Source: Dictyophora rubrovolvata
Taxonomy: Eukaryota > Basidiomycota > Agaricomycetes > Phallales > Phallaceae
Direction: 5' to 3'
DNA length: 64,000 nucleotides
NCBI GenBank assembly: GCA_029959195.1
Contig: CP114127.1
Coordinates: 868,001 to 932,000, forward strand
A program made the position numbers and the translations under genes. The notes beneath the pieces were generated by a model. It had not been told where the DNA came from and ran no database searches. It saw only the letters and a list, made by a program, of their open reading frames with translations. This document shows, piece after piece, positions 33,918 through 45,780 of this stretch (the first letter of the stretch is position 1; each line of letters starts with the position of its first letter).

Positions 33918-35094
33918 AAGGAGGTCCAGTTAGCCTGTCGTCCAAGGCTTCAGTTTATATATGGACCCTTCAAAAACGAGCTAAAAAACGACGCCTATCA
34001 ATACGTTTTGTAGTTACTCTGGCAGTTGGCTAATCAGTACTTTTTTTTAGACTTACCATGAGAGGTTGAAATGACCGCCTATCAGTTATGGGTAGGATAC
34101 GCGAATTGATGCTTTCGGAATGGTGCTTTCTCGTAGGTTTATCCGTTTTGGATAGGGTTTAGTTATTCATCGCAAAAGGTCGCGAGGTTCGGAACACGGA
34201 GTAGCAGTCCTAGATGTTGGAAATTCGACATTTGTAGTACATAAAGAGTTCTGTATTTCAGCCTATTGCCCAATCTGAAACTTGATCTCGAATCTCTCGG
34301 AGCATTGTGTGGACTTGAAATTTAGCTGAGAAAGATAGGTATATCTTTCGGACAACTGTCCTTAGTTGGTGAAAAAGTTCAACCTCAAGCTTGCCTCAAG
34401 CGTCCACAATTAGTCAGCACACCTTCAATTGTCCTCTTCTGCCACCGTGCCACGTCGAGCCAGATCTGGATTCCCAATATCAATTATCATACGGACATCC
34501 CTGCCTTTGGAGATCATCTCCAAGAGTCCCATCTCGTCTTTATTTTTATTTTCTGGGGTAAATAAACGAGCTCAGCTTCGGGTTGTCCGCCACTCTCATT
34601 ACAGCGTAATGACGGAATCACAAAAATGTATTCATATATCTGTTTACTTTATTGTGACGCGTCTCATGCCTTTTTGTCTTTATTTATACGCCTTAGCGAC
34701 CCGTCAGTCTACTTAACTCACTTAACGTTGACACGGGATTAATATTATTTTTCTTAGTTACTCAGTAACCGCCCTATGCAAAATTTAGCTCAACGCTGTC
34801 GAGAGTCAACCTGGATCTCCCTAGTCTGGGAGAATCACAAAAAGCACCATGAAACAACGCATTGAACCCCGCCAATTGTTTTGCTGAAACAGACAATTAC
34901 CGCGCAAGATAGTCTGTTCTTTGTTAGGGTGACAAAGGGAGTTCTCCCTAAAGTTTCAACCCCGAACGACGGCGAACAAAAGAATTGAATTCCAAGTAGG
35001 AAGTCAGGACGCGTACCACCTGACATTCATCTTCTACAGTACCTCATCGACTAACGTGGAACGTTTTTTTTCGTGTTCGTTACCGACTTCCGCG
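33918..35094. other. Intergenic, nothing recognised
   Basis: This is the region upstream of both the thioesterase-like gene (minus) and the Ser-rich gene (plus). An open frame at 34429-34716 has no recognisable features. Confidence 0.4.
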
Positions 35095-36185
35095 ATGACT
35101 GCCACTGACGACGCTGTTTCATTATCGCCGGATTTAGAATTAGAACTCTTCGGCCCTTACTCGGAAAACACCGAAAAAGATCAAACAGAACGTGAATTGG
35201 TAGAATCGCTGAATGTACGTCGTATACCTACTTCTCATCAATTTTTTGAACCGACTGTCGGCTTGGTGTTAAGAACTTATGGGCTGAAATTGACGAAGGA
35301 AATTCGGACCCAGATGAAGCGGCAGTCATGAACCATTTGACCGAAGAACTTTTGGATACAGAAATGTCCACTCTAAGTTTACAAGAATCGTACCATGTAT
35401 ATTATCGAATTTTTAGATTTTGAAGTACTCATCCTTAAATTGGATCAGATCGCCTCTCATGCGTCCTCAACAAAATCACCACTACTACCAACAATAGAAA
35501 ACGAAGACATCATGGAAGACCTTCATTACTATTCGTTCCAGGATATATATTCTCATGACGGCACTCGTACTATGTCGATGTGGTCGTCCGACTCAAGAAG
35601 ATCAATGGACTTGTCTATTTCTTCACCGATGGTCCAATGCAATTCCTCTCCTCCCCCTCCTTTGCATGCTACAGTCATGTCAGTCAACTATGATACTTCA
35701 TCAACTTGGATGGCAAATTCCCCCGCGCCTTATCCTTCTTTAAGTTCCATGTCTTCCTCGGATTCAAGATCGTATTCCTCCTATTCTTCATCGAGAGACT
35801 TCCCATACGAAGACGGCATATTAGAAAACATGGATTGTAAGTGTATTCTAACTCTCTCAAGCGATTGTTTTTCTCATTTTATTTAGATATGGACATAGAT
35901 GACCCCGATCTGTACAAAACTTGGACAAACAATTCAACACTAGGATATCAACGTCGAGTTTTCCTGAACTATCGAGCATTACAAAAACGAAGGTACAGAT
36001 CCCGACGAGGTTCTCTTGGCCCATCGTCTCCTCCGCAGACTACACTCCCGAAGCTGAAAGCATCTTCCCGACCATATCTGATTCCTAATCGTGCCCAACG
36101 ACACCGACATCGCCTGAAATTGCGACGAATTTTTCAAGAGTGCATTTCAATGTGTCGAGGCTTTGTTTTTTTAAGGAGAAGATGA
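35095..36185 (+). CDS. Hypothetical acidic/Ser-rich protein
   Basis: The N-terminal exon from 35095 (MTATDDAVSLSPDLELELFG) is acidic. An intron GTACGTC...TTAAG at about 35215-35273 joins it to LWAEIDEGNSDPDEAAVMNH and LDTEMSTLSLQESYH. Two further short introns near 35398-35505 restore the frame into DIMEDLHYYSFQDIYSHDG and a long Ser/Pro/Tyr-rich region. The intron at 35837-35886 leads into a basic C-terminus (RRYRSRRGSLG, then RHRHRLKLRRIF). Low complexity in the middle and strong charge separation are evident. I recognise no domain. Exon joins around 35400-35500 are hand-made and tentative. Confidence 0.4.
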
Positions 36186-38701
36186 GTGAGAGGAAGATAT
36201 ATATATGTATATGCGCCGAGTATCCTAGCCTCAGGCTTTTGAGGATGACTTCTTGATTGCTTATGGAGAATCATATTTTATTCTGTATTTCTAAATACAT
36301 TTATGTAACACTATTGCATAGCATTCGACGCAGTTCATTCAAATAGAATTACTGAATTACTTAAGGATTTTCAACGAAACCGTACGCTCGACAACCCCAG
36401 CCTGAGGGCCCCACGGCGTAATAACCTCGAGATGATCGGAGCTACATATGCTGTAAGATTGATTTTTCTATTTACACCCACTGGATTGAGTGTGAGCGTG
36501 GATTCACTGTGAGAGAGGAATGGTCCAGGGGAACATCTTAGACCGATACCCATGTTTAATTTGTCTTTCTTCGCCGCGTTACGATCAGTTCTCTTATCCT
36601 CTTTGAAGGGCTTCGCGAGACGCCAAGATGTTGATAAGAGTCAGGGTTGCCACGACGAAAGACGATGCTAGCATTTTCTTTCATCCCCAAGCCTGAGAAG
36701 CATTTGGAAGATCGATTTATCATGTCGCGCGCTAATGAAAGACCTGTCTGTTAGCCTCGGTAGCGGGTTTGGTAAAATGACATGAACATGAAGGAATGAA
36801 GGGGCGGTTGAGGGAATACAATGCAGGCCCATGCATGGTGTCAGGTTGGCGTGACGTAATTATTCGTTGGGTACTTTAGGATTCGAAAAAGAGCTATACA
36901 TATCTCCGTCTTTACTACGCGTGCCCCCCCGTCGAAGACATTGAAATAGCAACTTGAGTATTGATATTGAGTTCCCAAACCCAGACTTTCATTCTCTGAG
37001 CTACTTCTCCGAATGGCGAGCACCAACATGTTTTGCGCTTTTCAGCACCCTTCTGGCCATAATTTCGTGCAAAACGGTACAACCTGTCAGAAGGCATGCA
37101 ACCGCGATATGTCCGCCTTAGTATAAGGAGTTCTAATTTATTAATTAGAGTCACGTGAAGTTTCCAGACAAACTTTACACAGATATCTTGGTTTCAGCCG
37201 AATTCCGTGCTGCAGAATGCATGTCGTGATTACAATACTGAACACTGAAACGCGAGACATTGAAGCCCTTGAACTTACACACATTAAACCTGTTTACCAA
37301 AATGTTCGGCTTCATCCATGATTCAGTTTTCTTGTTTGGAAAGGTATGTATATATGGTTTACGGCTGACGCGATAACGACAGATGGTCCATTCAATGCCG
37401 CGGAGAGCTCGGCGGGAGGACACTTTGTTTGGAAGGAGAGGTCATGAGGTGGGGATGAACCTGCCTGCACTCGCATCTTTGAATTAGTCAGGAAACACAG
37501 CATGCATGATGTGTCCCAGCTATTCCACATGAATGAGGAAGCCTGTGCAAATGCAGCTGCAGGATGAGAGGAACTGCGGGATGTGATCCTCAATTCCGGA
37601 TGCCAAATGTTGCGGCAACCCTTATAATAAGTGAATTACAAATGTGGCAGTGTAAGGCTGTTTGTAGCCCACATCCACACAGCACTGTCATATAACCTTA
37701 GTACACAAATGCACAGCAGTCATTATCACTGTTACTTACTTTGTCTTGGCTCAAAACCGCTTATTATCGGCTCACATTCCAATATGTTCTATAGCGAAAC
37801 ACTTTCATATTTAGAGCCCATATCGTCTCCCAGTCAACACTTTCTGTTTCAAGTCTTTGGCAACGCAGCTGACACCGGCCCGACATTATTCCGGAAATGC
37901 ATCTACCGGTTGACCAACAGAAATTCAGGTGTACAACTCCATTATCGCACCGCACTTGACTAGAAAAATAACAGCATTCAGGATCAGACAACACAAAAGA
38001 CGGGAAAGATGACGAGCCTGGAATTTGAGCTCACGTCGAGCACACACGCCTTCGCCTTTTTTGGTATTCAAGGGTTGTCTGACTCCACCGGAATTTGTTA
38101 GCCGGTTTGAAAGATGGATGGTTGAGAATAGAAAAAGTCAATTTACATGATAGTTGTGTGTCTCATTGCTAGAAAGCTCGGCTTATGTAACTTGGCGCTG
38201 AGCTTTTCTGTCTTGCTAGCTACCGTATCTTCTCAATGTCGTACTTACATCACAGTGGACGTGCGGAAACTTGTTCAGTCAAAAAAAACCCTGATTTCCT
38301 CTTTCTGTCTAGACGGCAGCAACGGTGGTGCTTGCCCGCGCGTCGCATTCTAAATTTTCAGGATCGAATTGATTCCGCAAAGAAGATCAGGACTACCCTC
38401 GATACCGTTGTAATCCATTCAATGTGCTATGAAGAAAGAGGTTTTTCGTGAACGTAACGCGAGTCTGCTACGTCGTCCGACGCATGCGTCAAAACCGCTT
38501 TCTTTTGCGGAGTTCAGAGTTCACGGTCCTATACAGTGCGGAGCTTGATGCTGGCAATTTCGAAGTGCTCATCTAATGACTTTGCGGGCATGGGCATCTA
38601 CGGCGATCTTTCGTGTTCAGTTTAGCGAGCCCTTTTAAACCCCAAAGAAGGGGGCATGGCTAAAAAAAACAAAAGAAAAAAACCCACATACACTAACTAC
38701 C
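36186..38701. other. Intergenic, no supported gene
   Basis: This is 2.5 kb with only weak open frames. A short minus-strand stretch near 36360-36553 reads like a protein C-terminus but has no upstream exons I can connect. A 68-codon plus-strand frame at 38147-38353 begins with a hydrophobic, signal-like segment (LALSFSVLLATVSSQ) and could be a small secreted protein; evidence is thin. Confidence 0.35.
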
Positions 38702-40824
38702 ATGGAGTCGTCTATGCCATCTTCTTTCAATTCTTCCTCACGTACACTCGTGAGCAAACAGTCTTTAATTTCCGATCTTAGTTCTTTACCTCCATATCGC
38801 AAAGTCCTCATTCTGAGCGCACTATGCACTGCTTTTTTCATTGATGCTCTAAACACTTCGTCACTCATTTCTGCTATTCCTATAATTGCTGATCAACTTC
38901 ATATCTCTGCAAACGAGAGCCCATGGATCTACGCGGGTTATCAGTTAACATTCGCTTCTTTTCTTTTAATTGTACGTATTCATTTTGCGGAAGAAAATAT
39001 CAATTGAGCACTGAGATGCCTTCAGGCTGGACGTCTGACAGATCTCTATAATCCAAGTACGCTCTCGCCATAAACCCATTTGTCAATTTTTGATTCATCA
39101 TTTCATGTAAAGGATGGCTGTTTTTGATCGGCTCAACTTCTATGGCTGTCTTTTCTCTCGCTGGAGGCTTCATGCGTTCAGAAATTCCACTTATTATATT
39201 CCGTGCCCTCATGGGAATCGGTACTATCTCTATTAGGGTGTCTTCGTTCTCAATAGTAAACTGACTAATAGCCGATTTTTAGCTGCCGCATTAACTGTTC
39301 CATCATCACAATCTTTAACTATTTATCTTTTTGTTGACCCTGTAACACAAGCCAAAGCGCTCGGGACGTTTGGAGCCATGGCAGGTCTCGGAGCAGGTAA
39401 ACCCTATCCCCAAAACATGATTCTACATAAAATTCAAATTTCTTTTATTCTAGTGTTCGGTTTACTCGTCGGTGCACTATTCGTCGAATTTGTATCCTGG
39501 GATTGGGTATTTTTCTTCACGGCCATCGTTTCCGGCGTTGTCTCTATCAGCTTTTTGTTACTCGTCCCAAATGTCCAACGAAACAATATACAAGAAACTC
39601 GAACCGAACGAATTCTCCGTTTTAAGCGCATTGACCTGTTTGGTGTATCCATGATGACAGGTAATAATAGGCGTGCCTAAATGGGTCTACTCTTCAGGCT
39701 ATTAACGTTAAATTGAATTAATAGGGGCACAAATTCTCTTTATTCTCGCTATGACATCAAGCTCAAGCACCGGTTGGCGCTCAGCACAAGTCATCGCCCC
39801 TCTCATTCTTTCAGTTTTCCTATTTATAGGCTTTTTCGTTTGGGAGACGTTTGTGCCTGAGGATCGCGCCGCGATGTAAGCTTTTCCCGTAGTGCTTGGT
39901 TCCATGACTTTGAGTGAGCTATCTTTTTTGAACTAGACCTCCGAAAACTTGGAAATATCAAAACGTTACTATTCTTCTTGCATTATCTATGATTCCTTAC
40001 ATGTTCTGGGGCTGCATATATCCCCTCTTTTCATGGTTCTGGCAAACTGTATTTGACTGGTCGCCAGTCAAAGTATCCCTACACCAGCGAGTCTCTTTCA
40101 TTTTAACAATCTCTCATTAGTTTTTGACACTTTTGTTTATTTTCATAGCCTTCCTGTAGCACTAGGGTCTATTCCCGCAATTGCCATCGCCACGCTACTG
40201 GTCCCAAAAATAGGAGCAAAGCTGGTGTTAATGACCGGCTTTGTCTTTTTAATCATCGGAAGCGTTTTACTTCCATTCTTCAATACCGAAGACCGTTACT
40301 GGTCATTCGGATTCCCAGGCTTACTTATTGGCACATTCGGAGGTGCACTCATCTACATCACCACAAAGTAAGACTCCCAACTTGATCCTATTAACAGTTA
40401 ATTTGAACTCGAGTGTTACAGCATCGCCCTCTTTGCAAACACACCACCCACAATATCGGGTATAATCTCAAGTTTATACCTCGCAGCCGCCCAAACAGGA
40501 GCCGCAGCCAGTCTAGCCGTCGTAACCTCCATCCAAACCAGCATTCAAAACCGTCACGGCGGTCCTACCAGCACAAGCTTCGACGGAACAGCAGCAGGAT
40601 TATGGTTCCTTCTCGGTATATTCGTCGTCTTTGGGGTTCTTTTAGTTATTTTCATGAAGAACAGTCCTACACCCGTCTCAGAGAAAAAAGAGGCGCTGCC
40701 TGAATTGAAAGAGACAGATATTGAGTCAGCACCGCAGATTGGACCTTTGGATCATGGTCGTCATTCCCCTGCTGATGCAGGAGTGCGAGCGCCGGCTGCG
40801 ATAGATGAGGAAGGAGGGGTTTAA
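38702..40824 (+). CDS. MFS transporter, drug:H+ antiporter-like
   Basis: About eight exons encode a twelve- to fourteen-helix major facilitator. Helix 1 reads LILSALCTAFFIDALNTSSL; then comes SPWIYAGYQLTFASFLLI, followed after an intron by AGRLTDLY, the conserved loop between helices 2 and 3. Later segments include GLGAVFGLLVGALFVEFVSW (spliced at about 39396-39452), PYMFWGCIYPLFSWFWQTVF, ALGSIPAIAIATLLVPKIG and LYLAAAQTGAAASLAVVTS. The C-terminus is hydrophilic and acidic. Such proton-coupled carriers export drugs or secondary metabolites from the plasma membrane; the substrate is unknown. The short exon near 40070-40150 is uncertain, but no clear break is seen. Confidence 0.8.
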
Positions 40825-42122
40825 TTGATTGATGGAGAGTACTTATTACCTATACCTAGACTGTATTGTTTTGGACTGGGAGATAGGACATTAATATTTT
40901 TTGTTTACTTCCTTATTTAAGTATTTGTATGTCTCGTGCTATCTCATCTTTTGTTCAATAAATTAAAGTTTAAAATTCCTTATAAAATTTCCCTACTTCC
41001 TCATGTACGAGTCATCCCTCGTGAACTAAGATTGGTTCACAACAATTTATTGGCAGTGAAAGGTAGACTAGGACGCAGATTTGATGATGCTATCAACACT
41101 TACCTTATACGGCAAGCCTAGAAGCCGCATGCATAACATACATACATAACATAAATCGAAAAAGGTTATTTTAACTCAGCGAGACATTGAATTCAAGACC
41201 GAATTCAGCCCGAATTCACGTTGGAATTCACCAACGTGAAACCCCCTATTGTTCAAGTGTACTTTATTTTCTACTTTTAGAGTTTCCTTTTTGCTTTAAA
41301 CGCTCTTCACAACATCTTTAGCACATTCCGACAGCGGAAGGTTGAAGCAGTGCCCTTGCCGGAGCAAGGCGAAAGCCAGGGCGAAGCCTATTCGTACGGC
41401 CTCGATCCAGCTTTGCGTCCTGCAGCGACCAACCCGAGCCCGACCCAGCCTCCTACTCAAATGGTACACATCCTAGTCAAGATCAACAATCATTGGTTCG
41501 TGGGGCTACTGCCGCCGCGGCGAATTCCAAGAGTGTTAACGTCAGCCCCAGTTTGCAACCGCAGACCAAAGATCAAAGTAACACCATAAACGCGACGACC
41601 CCAGCGGCCTCGCGTACCATGATCCCTCATCCTCCCCCCTTGAAATGAAATCCGCCTCCTCCACGGACAACAAGACACTACAACGAAGAAGATTTTAAAC
41701 ACGTTGCTGGTCTCTACAAACAAACTTCCATTAAAGTCTGGAAATATCTCTTCCGCGACCCACGTCGCAGAGACACTCGGCTTCCGGCTGCGGTGCCATC
41801 CTCAACGGAACGCGCAATCTCCAGCGCCATATCGGAGTCCGCGCCAAACTGGAGCAGTGCTTGATAGACGAACGCGATCTATCACCCGGAGACGCAGACG
41901 CAGTAGCTCTTCCGAGAGGCAGGTCTTCATGAAGTATGAATGCTCGGTTCCTGATTATGGGTACTTGAGAGAGAATGGGGAACCATATCGCTATGTTGGC
42001 TATCGGATTGATACTCAAAAGGCCAGGCATATCCAAAGATATCACTCGTAGCATTTGAGCGAAGAAGAAGAATGGGAAGAGGTCTAGTAGAGCTCTCTCT
42101 GTCCTTATCGTGGCCATCTCTT
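40825..42122. repeat. Repeat-derived region with phased GAATTC motifs and coding debris
   Basis: The block at about 41174-41380 recurs at about 44153-44300 (shared CAGCGAGACAT, TTATTTTCTACTTT and TTCTGACAGCGGAAG-like text). Four GAATTC sites start at 41189, 41201, 41212 and 41224, the last inside a hairpin (CACGTTGG ... CCAACGTG). Beyond it, frames containing EDFKHVAGLYKQTSIKVWKY (about 41680-41740) and KYECSVPDYGYLRENGEPYR (about 41930-41990) look like remains of protein-coding sequence in different frames. No family was recognised. Confidence 0.4.
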
Positions 42123-42602
42123 TTAGCGAAAGTACCACTTCACATTGAGAGCGTGTGCATAATCCAGAGACGACGCTGAATTCCTATCTGAAGATTCATT
42201 AACAGTCGAATACGACGGTAGAGCATCGAACGAACAGCTGTCAGTGAAGTTCGCGGGTAATGAACCTGGGGGTCCGTTAGGAATTAAACACTGTGTGTTG
42301 ATTGTGTATTGGACACGATCATCCTCTGATGCTTGAGCCGTAGATGTTGGTTCAATGTCGCATAACACTCCACTCACAATCTGGTCCACGCACAAATGTC
42401 CGTCTTTGGTATTGCCGGTGGGATGCAAGAAAAAATTATCGTTGAGATCGAGCTCAACATTCCTCGGACATAACGATAAATACCTTGAGTTCACTGTTTG
42501 GGTAAGGTTGTTGTCGCGTAACGCATTTTCAGACTCCGTGAATGACGCGTCCTCAGTGTCTCGGAGTAGGCGGCGAGTCGTTGATGTTGATTCAAGGCTC
42601 AA
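42123..42602 (-). CDS. Hypothetical protein, partial model
   Basis: A 159-codon open frame with coding-like composition: SLESTSTTRRLLRDTEDASF near the start, ELDLNDNFFLHPTGNTKDG in the middle and SCSFDALPSYSTVNES near the end. No start is certain, because the frame stays open a little upstream of the first Met. No domain is recognised. It lies divergently, about 230 bp from the next gene. Confidence 0.35.
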   Translation of the reverse strand: MSLESTSTTRRLLRDTEDASFTESENALRDNNLTQTVNSRYLSLCPRNVELDLNDNFFLHPTGNTKDGHLCVDQIVSGVLCDIEPTSTAQASEDDRVQYTINTQCLIPNGPPGSLPANFTDSCSFDALPSYSTVNESSDRNSASSLDYAHALNVKWYFR

Positions 42603-42829
42603 AGTTCGCGTTCGAAGACTGACATTCTATCTGCTCGATGAAGTAGTTTAAAAACAACTTATAGGGGCTCCGGGGGCTTGAAGATAGGACTGATATGTAG
42701 GTACGTCACCATCGTTCAAATCCGGTACTATCAAACCGTTCATCCGCCTCCTTTCCAGATTACATTAGCCCGTGTATAACATTTTCATGATTCTGAATTC
42801 AACCTACCGTTCAAACTAAATCACTCAAA

Positions 42830-44099
42830 ATGAGCACTATAGCAATTTCTCCTCGTCAATCAGAATCCGAAAAACCCTCGACTTTCGACTCTAAGGACAT
42901 GGAACTTGAACTGTCTCACCATAAATGCGAATGCGAATACGGTGAAGCTGGAGACTTTTTCCATTACTTTGGGGTAAAGCTCAACGATTCAAAATCTGTC
43001 GAGGAATTCAAAGCTCAAATCATTGATCTCGTGGGTGGTATTCGATGTTTACCAGACGGCGTAACCGCGATTCGAATTAAATGGACCTTTTCTTTTTTTT
43101 TGCTACAGATTCGACACATTTGGCTTGCCTCCCACGCTCAAAGGATGTCACCATGCATCATAACAGCCATTCGCGAATGCATCGAAGCGAGTAAACAGAC
43201 CGAACTATCCGTTGGTCCAGTGGTTCAGTTTTATAACTTCCGATTAGAGGGTAAATCTCTGCCGGCCTGGATAATTCTCCACTCGCCATCGGACGACCTG
43301 CCACAAGTTAGCACACGACACCGCCTCCTTCAAATATTTCTGGACGAGTTTGCTCTTACTGAAGCTATCAGAGATGAGCTATACTCAGCGTGCGCCACAG
43401 CAGGTTTCAACAATTTCTTCAGCCGAGTCCGACGAGAAAGTTTGAGACAGCTTCAAGCTCGCCCCGAAACAACTCGTGCGCAGTATATAGAAATCGGACA
43501 TGGACTACGGCCGCCTCCTACCCTTCCGGAAACCCTGACGGTTGTTCCCGATTCTTGTGGGTTCAAGGTGAAATGGTTTGTCCCCGACATGTCGCAGAGG
43601 TTGGTATCAGGTCTCGTCATCAGTACAGAATTTGTGGAGAAAGGTATATTTAAAATTTCGGTCGATTTCAATGCATCATGAATGCCCTGGTATTTCCCTT
43701 TTGTAGGTCAAGTCTGGGGTATGTACATCAAACCTCAGGGCAACCAGTGGAGGATAGTATTATGTCTGCTGAAGCCTTCTCAACTCGATTTAAAGGGGAA
43801 GGATGTCTATGGGTCCTTGAGAGTTTCACGTCGTAGCAAAAGAAAGCTTTTTAGGCGGGACTCGACCATGTTTCGCCTGAATACGCCCTATGGCTTATCG
43901 ACACTGAATTATCTCCCTGTCGAAGGAGACATTCCAGACGCCTCTCGTTGGACATTTTCCAGTCGCAGGGTGAATAAATGGTTAGTCATTTTTTCCTACA
44001 TGTCAGGCAATATATTGACCATCTACTTTTAGTCGTCGGTTTATTAACAAGGACGGAAGCTGTTATTTGACAGTTACGGTTTGGTGTTTGTCATTGTAA
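42830..44099 (+). CDS. Hypothetical protein, family not recognised
   Basis: The first block from 42830 (MSTIAISPRQSESEK) contains DMELELSHHKCECEYGEAGD, HIWLASHAQRMSPCIITAIR and a long helix-rich section. The stretch GTAACC...TTGCTACAG at 43061-43108 is exactly 48 bases with a pyrimidine tract and AG, so it is probably an intron that keeps the frame open if retained. An intron from GTATATT near 43646 to TTTTGTAG near 43707 joins GQVWGMYIKPQGNQWRIVLC. The last intron, from GTTAGTC near 43981 to TTTTAG near 44032, gives the C-terminus CRRFINKDGSCYLTVTVWC with the stop at 44097-44099. No known domain was seen. Confidence 0.5.
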
Positions 44100-45238
44100 C
44101 AATTGAATGGTTGTCTCATTTCTCTCTTATTCATGAAAGAGTTTTTATTTAACGCAGCGAGACATACTTGAAATGTATTTATTTTCTACTTTATAATTTA
44201 TTTTTTTGCTTCAAACATTCTTGACAACATTTGCGCATTCTGACAGCGGAAGACTGATCATGATTGGCAGTGCCCTTGGGTGCTGAAGCAAGGTGATCAT
44301 TCATGCAAATTAACAAGCCCGGCGTATACAAACTACTGTTGAAGGAGAATGAATGCTATAATACTTTTTAATATACTCATTGTATGCGTGATACCAACCA
44401 GAAAATTTTTGTCGACCTTATGACACGCCGCTTTTCCGCGGGCCTCCAAATGTTCAACCGAAAGTATAAAACCCTGGACCTAATAACCTTTTCCTTCTTC
44501 AGCGATGGCGCTCCTCTTGACCCCCACCTCCGTCACGAGTAGGATATTTTGGAAACTGAATATACATACATACATACACATGTTATCCGTTATTGCCGCT
44601 ATCACGCGGGGGGTGCTGAGGTGTGCAGAAGTCAGGTTGATCAGAACAGCCATGTTATGGATGATGCTAATGATGTCGATGGCTGCCCTTAACTCAACCG
44701 TCCACGGTTCAGCATAATTTGAAGAACAACGACCCGGCGCACTGGCAGCCGCCGACGATGAACTTTGAAGTGCTCACCGCCCGATACGTACAGCGCAAAC
44801 CTTCCAACGTGGCCTGCATGCAAGACATTCTCAAGCTATTGTCTTCAATTTTCTCCTCGTTCGATGCTCCACACGGAGAAAATTCCGAGTTAAGGCTACA
44901 GGCAGAACGAAGGATAACAACGGTCCAGGTCTGGCACTGGCAATCCGAATCAAATGCTAAATAAAATATAAGACATCGACAGTTCCGTCGGCAGACTGGT
45001 TGTCATGTTGTCATGCTGGCCGTATTGTTTGTGTCGCAGGAAAATAGGTTGGACTGTAAGAGGGTGGGGGCATAACGTTGATATCATAGTTACATGAAAC
45101 GCAGGCGATGTCCAGCTACGAAGTCAAAAATCACAATGTATTTATTCAAGTAATCGTGTTTTTTTTACAATTGGTTTTATATGGATATAAAGGTTTCGGC
45201 CTTGTTCTTGCCCAAAGATGTGAGCGACGGCGGTTCCT
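44100..45238. repeat. Dispersed-repeat copy and duplicated hydrophobin 3' flank
   Basis: The block near 44153-44300 is the second copy of the repeat at 41174-41380. The part near 44700-44960 recurs inverted at about 56750-56875. From about 44985 the sequence matches, in reverse orientation, the 3' flanks of the hydrophobin genes at 53514 and 55943 and the upstream region of the one at 51164. Weak open frames here (44505-44717, 44719-44964) are not supported as genes. Confidence 0.5.
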
Positions 45239-45780
45239 TTACAACGAGACAGGGGTGCAGCCAAGGTTGATCTACATAAAATTAGTCAGATAGCCACCAA
45301 AAAAGAAAAAAACTGTTCCGACGACTTACGAGTCCATTGAAAGTATTACCAGTGCAGCATACAGCTTGTGCGTTGCAACCCCCACCAAGGTTACTAAAAG
45401 ACAAACATTAACAAAAGAAAAGAAAAGAAAAGGAGGGAAGATACGTACGCGAGACTAATGGAAGTGCATCCCAAACCGACAAGACCAGTTACATCCCCCA
45501 AGACGATGCCCAAGAGGCCTAAGAGCGCAGCCGTAGAACTGCTAGTAGAGGATTGGACGGTGTTGCAGCAAGAAAGATCCCCTGAAGGTAATAATAATTA
45601 TCAAGTGTACTCTTTTTACTCTACCGATTTATTCGGTGTGGACGTACCAGTGTTGCATTGATTGGCAGAGGTCACTGTTGGACCAGGTGCGATTGCGGTG
45701 ACTGTCGTGATAGGGTTTGCAGTGACGGAGACGGCGAAGAAGCCTGCGGTGATGAAGAAGAAGGCGGTTTTAGAGTACAT
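45239..45780 (-). CDS. Class I hydrophobin, copy 1
   Basis: Hydrophobins are small secreted proteins that self-assemble into amphipathic layers on hyphae and fruiting bodies. The start [19 protein letters not shown] is a signal peptide. After splicing, the eight Cys follow the class I pattern: QCNTG, SCCNTVQ, a hydrophobic stretch ([17 protein letters not shown]), [17 protein letters not shown] and a final LGCTPVSL. Three introns are present, at equivalent positions in all five copies of the cluster. A TATA-like box (TGTATAAATAATTG on the minus strand) lies about 100 bp upstream. This copy faces opposite to the other four, which lie 5-13 kb away. Confidence 0.88.

Noticed and set aside
36915-37154. 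A tRNA or coding gene on the minus strand near 37 kb
   Set aside because: The GTAGCTCAGAG-like text resembles a tRNA D-arm, but no T-arm or acceptor stem follows.
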